NCBI GenBank assembly: GCA_946406275.1 | Contig: CAMJJZ010000005.1 | Location: forward strand, 1-43,262 | DNA length: 43,262 nt | Direction: 5' to 3' | Source of the DNA: an uncultured Bacteroidales bacterium | Lineage (GTDB): Bacteria > Bacteroidota > Bacteroidia > Bacteroidales > UBA932 | In this document: positions 6,808-15,582 of the stretch, piece by piece | How positions within the stretch are numbered: the first letter of the stretch is position 1 | Layout: every line of letters begins with the position of its first letter | Position numbers and translations under genes: made by a program | Notes under the pieces: model-generated | Seen by the model: the letters and a program-made list of their open reading frames with translations, nothing else | Databases searched by the model: none | What the model was told of the DNA's origin: nothing

Positions 6808-8477
6808 GAAAACTCATCCTCGCATGCGCGGCCGCAGCCCTTGCCGCCTCCGCATGCATAAAAGTGGACAACAGCCTTGGAAGCAGCCTCGTAGACAAAG
6901 GCCTCCTCTATGATACATATACCGTAGAGTTCCCTCTCACGGACATAATGATGAAGCGCTCGTCGGACCTCTCCGGTTATTCCTCCACCCGCGTGGTCGT
7001 AGGCGCCATCAGGGACGATATCTTCGGCCTCTCCACCCGCGAAAGCGCCTTTACCCTGGTCCCGGCCATGGATACCCTGGACCTTGGCACCAACCCCAAG
7101 GCGGAAAGCTTCAGTATTTACTTCGCGGCAGACAGCGTCTCCTGTGCCGATGACTCCCAGGCCCGCATCCTCCAGAACTTCTACGTGAGCAAGCTCTCCG
7201 CAGCCCTGGATCCCACCAAGACCGCATCCAACACGGAAATAGCTCACTCAGAAGAGCTTATTACCGACGGCCTTCCCGTATACAACGGCAGCGGTCCCCT
7301 CCGCTTCTCTTTTACCAAGGCTTTTGCCCAGGAGTATCTGGACGCGATTTATTCAATGGCCCCGGACGGAGTAATGGTTAACCGTGAATGGGACGATGAC
7401 CAGATAGAAGCCCGCTACAAGGAGTACACCTCCAAACTTCCCGGTATCCACATCAAGACCAACGAGCCCTCCGGCAACGGCGGCCGCATAAACCTCTTCG
7501 GCCTCTCCTGCCTGGAAGTTGGATCGGACAATAATTTATACGTCAACAACAACCTCGCCGTCCTGTATTTCAAGAACGATGAGGTTGCAGGCAAGGACAC
7601 CACCCTGGCCATAGTCTTCGTCCCCGGAGAAATGAGCCTCCTGGACGAGAATACTTCCATGAACTCCGGCACCAGGTTCTACCAGTTCGCATTCAACCGC
7701 ACCACCCACTCCTTCCCGGAAGGCGCTCCCGGAGCCAATCTCTACGTGGAGGGCGGCAGCGGCGTGAAGCCGGTGATATCGGCAAAAGAGCTGTACAACA
7801 AGTCCAAAGCGGCCATTGAAGAGAAAGGCGGCAACATCAAGGACGCCATCGTCACCAAAGCCACCATCGTCCTTCCCTTCGACATGCCGGCGGATTACCG
7901 GGACATGAAGTACTTCCCCAAGATCCTTAGCCCCACCATCCGTCGTACCGTGAAGGATGACGATGGCAACGAGACCGTCCAGTTCGCCGGCCTCACGGAC
8001 GCATCGGTATCCACGGAGAACCAGGGAGACATAGACCGCTCCAACCTGGTCTATAGCCCGGACATCAGCTACCACGTGCAGGAAATCCTCAAGAGAGATG
8101 ATCTCGATACCGCCGACGACGCGGACATCTGGTTCCTCACCATCTTCACCGAGCAGATTGCCCAGGCACAGGACAGCGAGCAGAACGCCTACCTGCAGCA
8201 GATGATGTACGCCGCATACTATAACAGCCTGTATGGCGGTTACGGTTACGGTGGATACGGCGGTTATGGCGGCTACGGCAGCTATGGTTACGGCAACAGC
8301 TACAGCAATTACTATACGTACGCCATGCTGGCCCAGATGATGGCCGCCGCCAACCAGACCCAGTACACCACCAACACGGAGCTGGACAAAGACCGCTACT
8401 ACCGCGGCATCCTCTGCGGCCCGGACGCCACCCGCAAGCCCTTCTTCCGCATCACCTTCTCGGTGAGCAAGGAATAA
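6804..8477 (+). CDS. DUF4270 family lipoprotein
   Basis: This 557-residue protein has a lipoprotein signal (MRKLILACAAAALAASAC, Cys18) and the family's opening strand pattern (TYTVEFPLTDI, VVVGAIRDDIFGLSTRESAFTL). DUF4270 proteins are large, beta-rich, secreted Bacteroidota proteins of unknown function; the position after the short GT5-like gene is typical. A striking Gly-Tyr run of roughly 30 residues near 475-505 interrupts the C-terminal part, followed by a Met/Ala/Gln-rich stretch. Its ATG overlaps the upstream stop (ATGA, 6804-6807). I infer a cell-surface location only. Confidence 0.85.
   Translation: MRKLILACAAAALAASACIKVDNSLGSSLVDKGLLYDTYTVEFPLTDIMMKRSSDLSGYSSTRVVVGAIRDDIFGLSTRESAFTLVPAMDTLDLGTNPKAESFSIYFAADSVSCADDSQARILQNFYVSKLSAALDPTKTASNTEIAHSEELITDGLPVYNGSGPLRFSFTKAFAQEYLDAIYSMAPDGVMVNREWDDDQIEARYKEYTSKLPGIHIKTNEPSGNGGRINLFGLSCLEVGSDNNLYVNNNLAVLYFKNDEVAGKDTTLAIVFVPGEMSLLDENTSMNSGTRFYQFAFNRTTHSFPEGAPGANLYVEGGSGVKPVISAKELYNKSKAAIEEKGGNIKDAIVTKATIVLPFDMPADYRDMKYFPKILSPTIRRTVKDDDGNETVQFAGLTDASVSTENQGDIDRSNLVYSPDISYHVQEILKRDDLDTADDADIWFLTIFTEQIAQAQDSEQNAYLQQMMYAAYYNSLYGGYGYGGYGGYGGYGSYGYGNSYSNYYTYAMLAQMMAAANQTQYTTNTELDKDRYYRGILCGPDATRKPFFRITFSVSKE
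8232..8300 (+). repeat. Degenerate GGTTAC/GGCTAC tandem repeat coding for Gly-Tyr
   Basis: Imperfect units of GGYTAY and GGCGGYTAY are repeated through this stretch of the DUF4270 gene, encoding (G)GYG-type repeats. Synonymous third-base variation between units (ggttac, ggatac, ggttat, ggctac) suggests the protein repeat is selected and old, not a recent slippage product. Confidence 0.8.
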
Positions 8478-8491
8478 CACCCCCGGTCCCA

Positions 8492-10285
8492 ATGACCGTT
8501 CGCGAAAAAATAGCGCTGTTTCCGCATTCCCCTGGCGTGTACAGGTATTACGACGCCGAGGGAAAGGTGATTTATGTGGGTAAGGCAAAGGACCTGCACA
8601 AGAGGGTGGCACAGTATTTTGTGCCGCCGGAGAGGCTGAACACCAAGACCCGAATCCTGGTTTCCAAGATTGCCGATGCGCAGTTTTCCGTGGTGGACTC
8701 CGAGGCCGATGCGCTGCTGCTGGAAAACAACCTCATAAAGCAGTACAAACCCAAGTACAACATTCTCCTCAAGGATTCAAAGACCTATCCCTGGATATGC
8801 GTAACGGGAGAGGATTTCCCGCGTGTTTTCATCACAAGAAGGATAGAGAAAGGCAAGGGAAACCGCTATTTCGGCCCCTATTCCAGCGTAATGCACGCGA
8901 GGAACCTTGTGGATTTCTTCGGGGAGATGTACGCCCTCAGGACCTGCACGCTGAAAATAACCTCAGAAGCTATCCTGCGCGGGAAATTCCGTCCCTGCCT
9001 CAACTTCCATATTGGCAAATGCAAGGCTCCATGCGTGGGCAAGATATCAAGGGAAGAGTACGACGGATACATTGACGAGATTGTCCGCATACTTAGCGGC
9101 CGTGGAAGCGAAGTCATCAAGCATTACAAGGCTCTGATGTCCGAAGCAGCAGACCGTCTGGACTTTGAGCAGGCGCAGGTGTACAAGGAGAAGCTGGCAT
9201 CTCTGGAGAAGCACTACGCCAAGAGCATTATCACTCAGGCGCGGGATACGGACGCTGATGTATTCTCAATGGTCTTTGACCTCAACGAGGCATTCGGTAA
9301 CTTCCTGCGCATACGCAGCGGAGCAATAGTCCAGTCCCTGAATCTTGGCTTCAAAAGCCAGATTGAGGAAACCCGAGAGGCTATGCTGGCAACGTTCATA
9401 GGAGAGATTGAGGATAAGTTCGGGGAACTTTCAAAGGAAGTGATAGTGCCGTTCCTGCCGGATGTGGAGATTCCCGGAGTGGAATTCAAAATCCCGCAGA
9501 AGGGAGACAAGTTATCCCTGCTGGAACTGAGCGCCAAGAACGCCAAGGAGTTCCACTTCAATTCCCTCAAACAGCGGGAACATACGGACCCGGACCAGTA
9601 CCGCATGAGCGTGATGGAAGATCTCCGCAAGGCCCTTGGCATGACGGAACTTCCCCGCCATATGGAGTGCTTCGACAACTCCAACATCCAGGGCACAAAT
9701 CCCGTTGCCAGCTGCGTGGTTTTCCGCAACGCAGAGCCTTGTAAGGCCGATTATAGGCGCTTTAAGATAAAGACAGTGATAGGCGCAAACGACTATGCGT
9801 CAATGAAAGAGGTTGTGAACCGCCGCTACTCCCGCATGCTTGCGGAGAATCCGGACGATTTGCCTCAGCTGATTGTGATAGACGGCGGCAAGGGCCAGCT
9901 GGATTTTGCCCACCAGGCTCTGGCAGAGCTTGGAATCCTGGACAAGGTTACCATAATCGGCCTTGCCAAGAGACTTGAGGAAGTCATACGTGTCGGAGAC
10001 CCCTATCCGCTATTCATAGACCGCAACTCCCAGGCGCTGAAGGTTCTTCAGCAGATTCGTGATGAGGCTCACCGCTTTGGCATTACCTTCCACAGGAACC
10101 TTAGGTCAAAAGCGGCCATACAGAGTGCCCTGCGCGAGATTAAGGGCGTAGGAGAAAAGACGGAGCAGCGGCTCATCCTGCATTATGGTAGCGTTGCCCG
10201 AATAGCCGCCGCCCCGCTGGAAGAACTATCCTCGCTTGTTGGAGCAGATCTGGCGGTGAAGATACACGATTACCTGAACGCATAA
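8492..10285 (+). CDS. uvrC: Excinuclease ABC subunit C
   Basis: This 597-residue UvrC has the N-terminal GIY-YIG nuclease (SPGVYRYY, VIYVGKAKDL, about residues 14-40), a Cys-containing middle (RPCLNFHIGKCKAPC near 170), and a UvrB-binding UVR motif (RLDFEQAQVYKEKLASLEK, about 213-232). The RNase H-like second nuclease follows (CFDNSNIQG, VIDGGKGQL), then a C-terminal helix-hairpin-helix pair (IKGVGEKTE). It makes the 3' and 5' incisions flanking bulky DNA lesions during nucleotide excision repair. It is a single gene 14 bases after the DUF4270 gene and ends at a strong bidirectional terminator opposite acpP. Confidence 0.97.
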   Translation: MTVREKIALFPHSPGVYRYYDAEGKVIYVGKAKDLHKRVAQYFVPPERLNTKTRILVSKIADAQFSVVDSEADALLLENNLIKQYKPKYNILLKDSKTYPWICVTGEDFPRVFITRRIEKGKGNRYFGPYSSVMHARNLVDFFGEMYALRTCTLKITSEAILRGKFRPCLNFHIGKCKAPCVGKISREEYDGYIDEIVRILSGRGSEVIKHYKALMSEAADRLDFEQAQVYKEKLASLEKHYAKSIITQARDTDADVFSMVFDLNEAFGNFLRIRSGAIVQSLNLGFKSQIEETREAMLATFIGEIEDKFGELSKEVIVPFLPDVEIPGVEFKIPQKGDKLSLLELSAKNAKEFHFNSLKQREHTDPDQYRMSVMEDLRKALGMTELPRHMECFDNSNIQGTNPVASCVVFRNAEPCKADYRRFKIKTVIGANDYASMKEVVNRRYSRMLAENPDDLPQLIVIDGGKGQLDFAHQALAELGILDKVTIIGLAKRLEEVIRVGDPYPLFIDRNSQALKVLQQIRDEAHRFGITFHRNLRSKAAIQSALREIKGVGEKTEQRLILHYGSVARIAAAPLEELSSLVGADLAVKIHDYLNA

Positions 10286-10325
10286 AAAAATAAGGTGGCT
10301 CCGGAGAGTCACCTTATTTCTTATG
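10284..10325. terminator. Bidirectional terminator between uvrC and acpP
   Basis: AAATAAGGTG (10288-10297) and CACCTTATTT (10310-10319) form a perfect 10-bp stem with a 12-base loop. An A-run precedes it and a T-rich stretch follows, so it works on both strands. Confidence 0.88.
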
Positions 10326-10336
10326 CTTTACTTATT

Positions 10337-10579
10337 TTAGGCAAGCTTTTCAGCTACCTTTGCAATGGCGTCACCAACGGTGGCGATGCCAGAGGTTTCC
10401 TCATCGGGAATCTTGATACCGAACACGCGCTCGAATTCCATAAGAAGCTCTACGGTGTCCAGGGAATCTGCACCGAGGTCATTGGTAAAGCTTGCAGTTT
10501 CAGTTACTGCGCTTTCCTCGACGCCAAGCTTGTCAACGATGATATCCTTGACCTGCTTTACGATTTCTTCCTTTGTCAT
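10337..10579 (-). CDS. acpP: Acyl carrier protein
   Basis: This 80-residue acidic protein carries the canonical [13 protein letters not shown] helix, whose serine takes the 4'-phosphopantetheine arm that carries growing acyl chains in type II fatty acid synthesis. The N-terminus ([19 protein letters not shown]) and C-terminus ([15 protein letters not shown]) also fit AcpP. It stands alone, with its own promoter and about 60 bases of leader. In many Bacteroidota acpP is followed by fabF and rnc, which are not here. Confidence 0.96.
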   Translation of the reverse strand: MTKEEIVKQVKDIIVDKLGVEESAVTETASFTNDLGADSLDTVELLMEFERVFGIKIPDEETSGIATVGDAIAKVAEKLA

Positions 10580-10640
10580 ACTCTTTAGGTTTTAAGTTTA
10601 TATTACGTTTTACTAATTTTCGTACTAACGATTTAACGCG

Positions 10641-10672
10641 CAAAGTTATATAAAAAATCTTAATTATCCAAA
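10641..10672 (-). promoter_or_regulatory. Promoter of acpP
   Basis: Reading leftward, TTTG (10669-10672), 20 bases, then TAACTTTG (10641-10648) match the Bacteroidetes consensus. The -33 box lies inside the last codons of pnuC. Confidence 0.8.
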
Positions 10673-11403
10673 ATCCGGTCCTCGCGGCTCAGATTCAGCC
10701 ATATGCGTAATCCGTTGATTGAATTGATGAGATAGAACACATACTTCACAATGTACACGGGGGCAAAAGACTTGTCTGAAGTGGCCCAGAGGCATATGGA
10801 GAAGATATTCACGGCTATCCAGAATATCCATTGCTCCATGTAGGCCGTGGACATGAGAAGCTGCCCTATTATGTTGCAGACAAGCGGAATCACGTCCAGG
10901 ATAACTGCTACCCTTAGGAAGCCTTCTGCAGCGGAGCGGTCGAAGCGCAGTATTATTATATATAGGATAACGCTTGCCGCCACGGTTATGCCAAACCAGC
11001 CCCAGCGCATGCCTGGAGAAAGCCTTCTTGCCTTAACCTGTGTGGTTGCCTTGGCACCGCGTTTCTTCCATTGGATGAATCCCACAAACTGCATGGGAAC
11101 AAAGTAGGCAAAGTGCAAAAGGGCGTTTCCAAGGCCTGAGCCGCCATCCCGCCAGTTTATCCAGCAGGACAAGCCGTAGATGGCTACATCCAGGAAGCCA
11201 AACAGGAAAGTGATAATCCATCCGTTTGCGGAGCATACCGTTGCCAGCACTCCCATAAGCGACCCAAACGCCGTGAGAAGAAGCCACATGTGCTCCCCGC
11301 TTCCGGCATTGGACAGCTTGATGCCTGTAACAATACACGTCACCACGGTCATCCCAATCAGGATGAACGCGCTGAACCATTTGTTGAATTTCTTTTCGTT
11401 CAT
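10660..11403 (-). CDS. pnuC: PnuC-family vitamin or nucleoside transporter
   Basis: This 247-residue membrane protein has about seven hydrophobic helices and the PnuC pattern: NGWIITFLFGF, a YGLSCWINWR segment, the HFAYFVPMQFVGFIQW helix, and a closing VKYVFYLINSINGLRIW. PnuC proteins facilitate uptake of nicotinamide riboside, and related members take up thiamine or riboflavin, down a gradient maintained by cytoplasmic phosphorylation. No partner kinase gene or riboswitch is visible here, so the substrate is unresolved. It starts by TAATG overlap with the thioredoxin-like gene upstream, which suggests cotranscription although a functional link is not obvious. Confidence 0.82.
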   Translation of the reverse strand: MNEKKFNKWFSAFILIGMTVVTCIVTGIKLSNAGSGEHMWLLLTAFGSLMGVLATVCSANGWIITFLFGFLDVAIYGLSCWINWRDGGSGLGNALLHFAYFVPMQFVGFIQWKKRGAKATTQVKARRLSPGMRWGWFGITVAASVILYIIILRFDRSAAEGFLRVAVILDVIPLVCNIIGQLLMSTAYMEQWIFWIAVNIFSICLWATSDKSFAPVYIVKYVFYLINSINGLRIWLNLSREDRILDN

Positions 11404-12428
11404 TATTCGGCCAGGGCCTCGGCAATGGCTTCACCGATGGCGTCGCCGCGAAGGTTGCGCTTGAGGATGGTGCCGTCGGGGCCGAAGAGGATGATGTGGG
11501 GGATGCCGGTGATGCCGTAGAGTTCAGTGGGGACACGCTGGGCATTCATGATCTGATTCCAGACGATGTTCTCTTCCTGGGCGGCCTTAATGGTGTCTTC
11601 AAGCTTGTCCCAGACTGCTACACTGAGCATGTCGAACTTGTCTCCGTGGTACTTTTCGTACACGGCGCGGAGGTTGGGCATTTCCCTGCGGCAGGGACCG
11701 CACCAGGAGGCCCAGAAGTCTACCAGCACGTATTTTCCTTTGCCGATGAAGTCGGAGAACTTAACTCCGTCCACCTCGAAGTCAGTGAACATCATGCCCT
11801 CCGCGGTCTTGGCGGAAGCGTCGATGGCGTTCCTAAGGGTTACTACGCGGGGATTCTCTCGAATGTTGTCTGCCAGACCGTCGATGAGCTCAAGCATCTT
11901 CTCATCGTCCTCAAGGTCGATGTTGACGATGGACATGAGGCCAAGGATGTTGTCCGGATTGGCCTTGATGGTCTTGATGAGGTAATTGTTGTATTCCTCT
12001 TCAGCTTTGTCGTAGATTTCTTCCTTATCTTCGTCGGAGAGGCCTTCTGCGGCCATCTTGGCGCGGAAATCGGTCATGAACTTGTCGTTCCATTCCTGAT
12101 ATGCCACCAGGCGGGAGTGCACGCCCTTCTTGGAGGACGATGTGGCCACGCCGTCCTCGAAGTTGATGTCTATCTTGGAACCGTCGGCAACGAACTGGAC
12201 CTGGCGGCCGTCGGCCACAGCATATGCCACAGCGGCAACGTCCGTGGGAACGTCGATGGAGAATTTTCCATCAACAAGGTCGATGGTCTTGTCAAGCTCT
12301 CCGGCCACAATCTGGACCTGGGTTTCGGGGGAACCGGCCGGGAAGGAACCGCTCACCTTGGTGATTTCGCTGGTTCCGCAGGATACTGCAGCAATTGCAA
12401 CCGCTGCAAGAAGGATAGTCTTTTTCAT
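11403..12428 (-). CDS. TlpA-like thiol-disulfide lipoprotein
   Basis: This 341-residue protein has a lipoprotein signal (MKKTILLAAVAIAAVSC, Cys17). An N-terminal beta-rich region of the DUF4369 type (about 25-95) and a helical middle (105-205) lead to a C-terminal thioredoxin fold with the active-site WCGPC at 242-246. The cis-proline loop TGIPHIILFG is also present. Proteins of this kind reduce or exchange disulfides in the periplasm of Bacteroidota. An in-frame ATG seven codons upstream (12449) is possible, but the -7 box at 12447-12454 overlaps it, so 12428 is the start. It is followed by pnuC with a one-base overlap. Confidence 0.9.
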   Translation of the reverse strand: MKKTILLAAVAIAAVSCGTSEITKVSGSFPAGSPETQVQIVAGELDKTIDLVDGKFSIDVPTDVAAVAYAVADGRQVQFVADGSKIDINFEDGVATSSSKKGVHSRLVAYQEWNDKFMTDFRAKMAAEGLSDEDKEEIYDKAEEEYNNYLIKTIKANPDNILGLMSIVNIDLEDDEKMLELIDGLADNIRENPRVVTLRNAIDASAKTAEGMMFTDFEVDGVKFSDFIGKGKYVLVDFWASWCGPCRREMPNLRAVYEKYHGDKFDMLSVAVWDKLEDTIKAAQEENIVWNQIMNAQRVPTELYGITGIPHIILFGPDGTILKRNLRGDAIGEAIAEALAE

Positions 12429-12446
12429 ATTGATTGTTTTAATATG

Positions 12447-12454
12447 CAAAGATA
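12447..12454 (-). promoter_or_regulatory. -7 box of the TlpA-like gene
   Basis: TATCTTTG on the minus strand matches TAnnTTTG and lies 18 bases before the ATG at 12428. The -33 region is not clear. Confidence 0.6.
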
Positions 12455-12461
12455 GTGTTTT

Positions 12462-15400
12462 TTACAAATCCAAGTTTGTCACAAGGCCAACATAAACGGG
12501 CGATTTCATGTCCAAGGTATCAAATAGGTCTGAACCACCGTTGTAAGCAACTCTGAGACCGATCTTTATAGTATTGGAGAACATGAAAAGCTTCTCGAAA
12601 CGGAATACCATATCCGCTCCTACGCTGTAAAGATTCTCCATCTTGCCGGTGTCATACAGTGAGAGTTCGGCAAAAGGATTGACCTCAATACTGCTTATAT
12701 AGATATAAGGACTCAGAGCCCTGTCTATGTGGAGCAGGGGAAATACGTAATCTGCGCTGAACAGAGAGGACACGGGAGAGAACAGGAGCATTGTGGCGCC
12801 GGCGCCGGTCTTTTCAAAGCCCCTTGGCGCCATGTCTTCAAAACCAAGGCCCCATACATCTACGGGTAGCAAATAGTTGGAGTAGAATCCCGACGGATAC
12901 CAGGTCCGGTACATCTGAGTCCTGGTTTGCGCTGCAGCCGACAGTTTGAGGCCGTGAGTAGACATCAGGCCGGGCAGGTAGGTATAGACATTGGCGTAAA
13001 TGCCAGAACCAATCCCCATGTCAAATGTGGACATGACGTACCGCAATTCACCGCCTATACCCAGGCGGGGCACAATCTGGGACGGTCCCATGGAGCGCCT
13101 GGTATCGGCCATCACGCGTGCCACCACAGACATGTGGGCGTAATAATCCCTCCCGGTTTTTCCGGAAGCCGACGCTGCCATTTCATTCTCCCCCTTCTTG
13201 TCATAGAATGCAAAGCTTTCGCCAAGCATGTCGTTGGTGAATTTGGCGGTGATGCTGGGCTCCAGGCTTGTCTCATGCCCTCCTGAAGAGAAGTTCAGGG
13301 GAACCGATACGCCAATGGCGCCACCCATAAAGATGCCTTCTGCAGGTACTACGGCCAGGAATGTGGAATCATTGGCCGGTACCATGGCTCTGGATATCAT
13401 GGCTCTCTGGCGGTCTCCTATGTCAAAGGCCAGATCAAATACGGGATACATACCCGTATACTTGAGATTTGCATGGAAACCGGAGACGATCTTTGTATTG
13501 TCAAACGGGTTCTCGTGTATAGAGACGCCAAGTGAGCCCGAAGCCGTACCGGTAAGATTCTGGAAGAAGGCCATGGCACCAAGCGACATGCTCTGGTACG
13601 TGTATTCGCTCTGGGGTGAAGAGAAGTCGCTCAGGCTAATGTACATGGGCGCCCAGGAGTGGATATGGAAGAAGTTGGCCGCCTTGGAGTACTTGGATTT
13701 TACCGGTTCCACAGGTTCTTCCATCACCTGGGAGAACTCCTTCTCCTGTTCCGACAGGCAGTCAGCAATAGGGTACGATGCGTACTCGGAAAGGAAGGCC
13801 TTACGGGAAATAGGGCTGTCTACAGTTGCAAGGTGGCTGCCGGAGGGATCAAGGGCGCTGAAGCAGAGGACATCGTCCTTGAAGAAGGGCGAGGATACGC
13901 CGTGATGGGTGTTGGTGAGCTGGGTGAGGTTCTCCGTGGTGTAGGAGTAGATTTCGTTGGTGCCGGTGCGGTCACAGGTGAAATACAGTGTGCCGGAGTA
14001 AGAGATAAGGTTCTTGATCTTCACGGGCACCGCCGCTTCCAGTGTCCTGATTCCGGAGAAGTCCGTGAGGTAAAGGCCCATGCCGTCGTCCGATATTCCG
14101 GTGAAGGCTACGTTGTCTCCCAGGAAAGCCAGTTCAGTCACCTGAAGGCCGTCAGGGACGGTTATGCAGCGGACTTCGTCACCGCTGGTGATGCCAAGTT
14201 CCACTATCCGGCTGCCGCCGTTTACGGGGTATTCCGCCGCAACCAGCCTTGTTCCGTCGTCGGAAACGGCTGGGCTCACGTAGCGCCACTGGGTTGTGAG
14301 GTCTTCAATGTTTTTTCCGCCGGCTTCAATATACCTTATGCGGGAAGTCTGGACCATGTCCCAGCGGCGGTCAGGGACGGATTCCGACCAGTAAATGCAG
14401 TTTGTGTAAGGGGAATAGACCAGCTTGCTGTCCGCACTCATGGGACGGATGGTCTTAACGGTTCCGTCCGGGAGCAGCTCCACAAGCTCTTGAGGCTTGT
14501 CCATTGCGGCACGCAGCGCGAAAACGCGGCCGTCTTTCGTTTGGACGGCGCCCCTGAAATTGGTGAAAAACCTGGTCTTGGGGGTCAGGGTCACTATTTC
14601 CTGGAAAGGTGCCCGGAGGGAATCGTCCTGAGCCCAGATGTCCTTGAAGGTTGCGGCGATGTCGTTCCAAGTGCCCTTGATCCGCTTGCCGGAATACTTC
14701 TTCATGCTTTTCTGGACGGCGTTGAAGGCAAAGGGAGAACCAAGGTTCCACAGGTAGTCGCTCATGAACATGGTGGCGTCGTAGTTGTACCTCATGCCGG
14801 CCACGGTCATATAGCCAATCTTGTAATAATCAGGCGTATACCATCTCTGCGAACCATAGCGCCAGCGGTACCAGTCGCGCATGTCCCCTTCTGCGAAGGA
14901 CATCCTGATATATGAAAGGAAATCTGCGGTACGGCCGCGGCCAGAACTTGTGAGCGCGGTCTCTGCAACCACGGCGTCACCTTCGAACAGCGCGGCATTC
15001 TCATACAAGGTGCCGGCCAGGGTAAGACCAATCTCTCCGAAAGGCCAGTAGTAATACTTCTTGAAACTAGCCCTTGTGAACTGATTCTGAGCAACGTGAC
15101 GATTCTCGTGGATAGAAAGGATTTTTTCCCACGGAACCGGCGGAAGTGATCCATACGCGTCCGGGAAGGTGAAGATGTCCATCCTTCTCGGTGCCCACAC
15201 CACGGCTCCGTTAGAAATAGCGGCGTCTGCATGCAGGATTACCGGCATTGGTGTTTTGTAGAACTGGTTGGGATACAACCCCAGGGAATGCCCCACCAGC
15301 GGCCGGTAGTGCTCCAGATAGGTAGAGTAAACCAGGCCCAGAGAATCCAGGCCAACAGGATAGATAACCTTATAGTTTGGAGAAACCAGCTTCTCCCAAT

Positions 15401-15497
15401 TGGTGGTACCTTTCTCACTTCCCAGCGAAGCAAACTGAGCGCGGCTCTCAAAGCAAATCATTGAGAGCACCGCCAATACCGCAATAAATCTTTTCAT
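12462..15497 (-). CDS. Large outer-membrane protein: gluzincin-like peptidase domain, propeller-like middle, C-terminal beta-barrel
   Basis: This 1011-residue protein has a Sec signal peptide (about 1-20). At 130-134 it carries HENRH, an HExxH zinc motif, and 38 residues later LFEGDAV (E172), at the distance and in the form of the third ligand of gluzincins. Residues of about 290-600 hold repeated strand pairs resembling WD40/TolB-type blades (CIYWSESVPDRRWDMVQT, GTLYFTCDRTGTNEIYSY). From about 620 to the end there are alternating aromatic beta strands suited to an outer-membrane barrel, ending in VGLVTNLDL. I infer a surface or periplasmic metallopeptidase tethered by its own barrel. The zinc motif is seen directly; the propeller and barrel are inferred. 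It is a single gene, directly downstream of the rpsC terminator. Confidence 0.75.
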   Translation of the reverse strand: MKRFIAVLAVLSMICFESRAQFASLGSEKGTTNWEKLVSPNYKVIYPVGLDSLGLVYSTYLEHYRPLVGHSLGLYPNQFYKTPMPVILHADAAISNGAVVWAPRRMDIFTFPDAYGSLPPVPWEKILSIHENRHVAQNQFTRASFKKYYYWPFGEIGLTLAGTLYENAALFEGDAVVAETALTSSGRGRTADFLSYIRMSFAEGDMRDWYRWRYGSQRWYTPDYYKIGYMTVAGMRYNYDATMFMSDYLWNLGSPFAFNAVQKSMKKYSGKRIKGTWNDIAATFKDIWAQDDSLRAPFQEIVTLTPKTRFFTNFRGAVQTKDGRVFALRAAMDKPQELVELLPDGTVKTIRPMSADSKLVYSPYTNCIYWSESVPDRRWDMVQTSRIRYIEAGGKNIEDLTTQWRYVSPAVSDDGTRLVAAEYPVNGGSRIVELGITSGDEVRCITVPDGLQVTELAFLGDNVAFTGISDDGMGLYLTDFSGIRTLEAAVPVKIKNLISYSGTLYFTCDRTGTNEIYSYTTENLTQLTNTHHGVSSPFFKDDVLCFSALDPSGSHLATVDSPISRKAFLSEYASYPIADCLSEQEKEFSQVMEEPVEPVKSKYSKAANFFHIHSWAPMYISLSDFSSPQSEYTYQSMSLGAMAFFQNLTGTASGSLGVSIHENPFDNTKIVSGFHANLKYTGMYPVFDLAFDIGDRQRAMISRAMVPANDSTFLAVVPAEGIFMGGAIGVSVPLNFSSGGHETSLEPSITAKFTNDMLGESFAFYDKKGENEMAASASGKTGRDYYAHMSVVARVMADTRRSMGPSQIVPRLGIGGELRYVMSTFDMGIGSGIYANVYTYLPGLMSTHGLKLSAAAQTRTQMYRTWYPSGFYSNYLLPVDVWGLGFEDMAPRGFEKTGAGATMLLFSPVSSLFSADYVFPLLHIDRALSPYIYISSIEVNPFAELSLYDTGKMENLYSVGADMVFRFEKLFMFSNTIKIGLRVAYNGGSDLFDTLDMKSPVYVGLVTNLDL

Positions 15498-15501
15498 GCT
15501 A

Positions 15502-15509
15502 TAAAGTTA
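15502..15509 (-). promoter_or_regulatory. Near-consensus -7 box of the HENRH protein gene
   Basis: TAACTTTA on the minus strand differs from TAnnTTTG in the last base only and ends 4 bases before the ATG, so the transcript may be leaderless. It also lies within a small palindrome (GCTA..TAGC). Confidence 0.4.
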
Positions 15510-15520
15510 GCAATAATCTG

Positions 15521-15555
15521 TAAAAAAACGAGGGTGTCCGAACTGGTCACCCTCG
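15521..15555 (-). terminator. Strong terminator ending the ribosomal protein operon
   Basis: On the minus strand CGAGGGTG and CACCCTCG form an 8-bp GC-rich stem with an 11-base loop (arms 15529-15536 and 15548-15555), followed by a run of seven T. It closes the operon directly after rpsC, where rplP would normally follow. Confidence 0.9.
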
Positions 15556-15582
15556 TCTGCGTTTCCCCTTTTGGGGATAGTC

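Noticed and set aside
7536..8612. Long minus-strand open frame opposite the DUF4270 gene
   Set aside because: It is a shadow of a high-GC gene: low-complexity valine- and glycine-rich translation, no family resemblance, and it runs across the uvrC start.
11400..12460. Vitamin riboswitch controlling pnuC
   Set aside because: pnuC overlaps the end of the TlpA-like gene and has no leader of its own; the leader of that gene is under 20 bases, too short for a riboswitch.
13659..14915. Plus-strand open frame of 418 codons opposite the HENRH protein
   Set aside because: It has no signal, domain or start context, and the opposite strand has a signal peptide, zinc motif and barrel-like end.
15563..15577. 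CCCC-TTTT-GGGG hairpin near the rpsC end as a second terminator
   Set aside because: It has only 4 base pairs and no T-run on either strand. The main terminator at 15521-15555 is sufficient.
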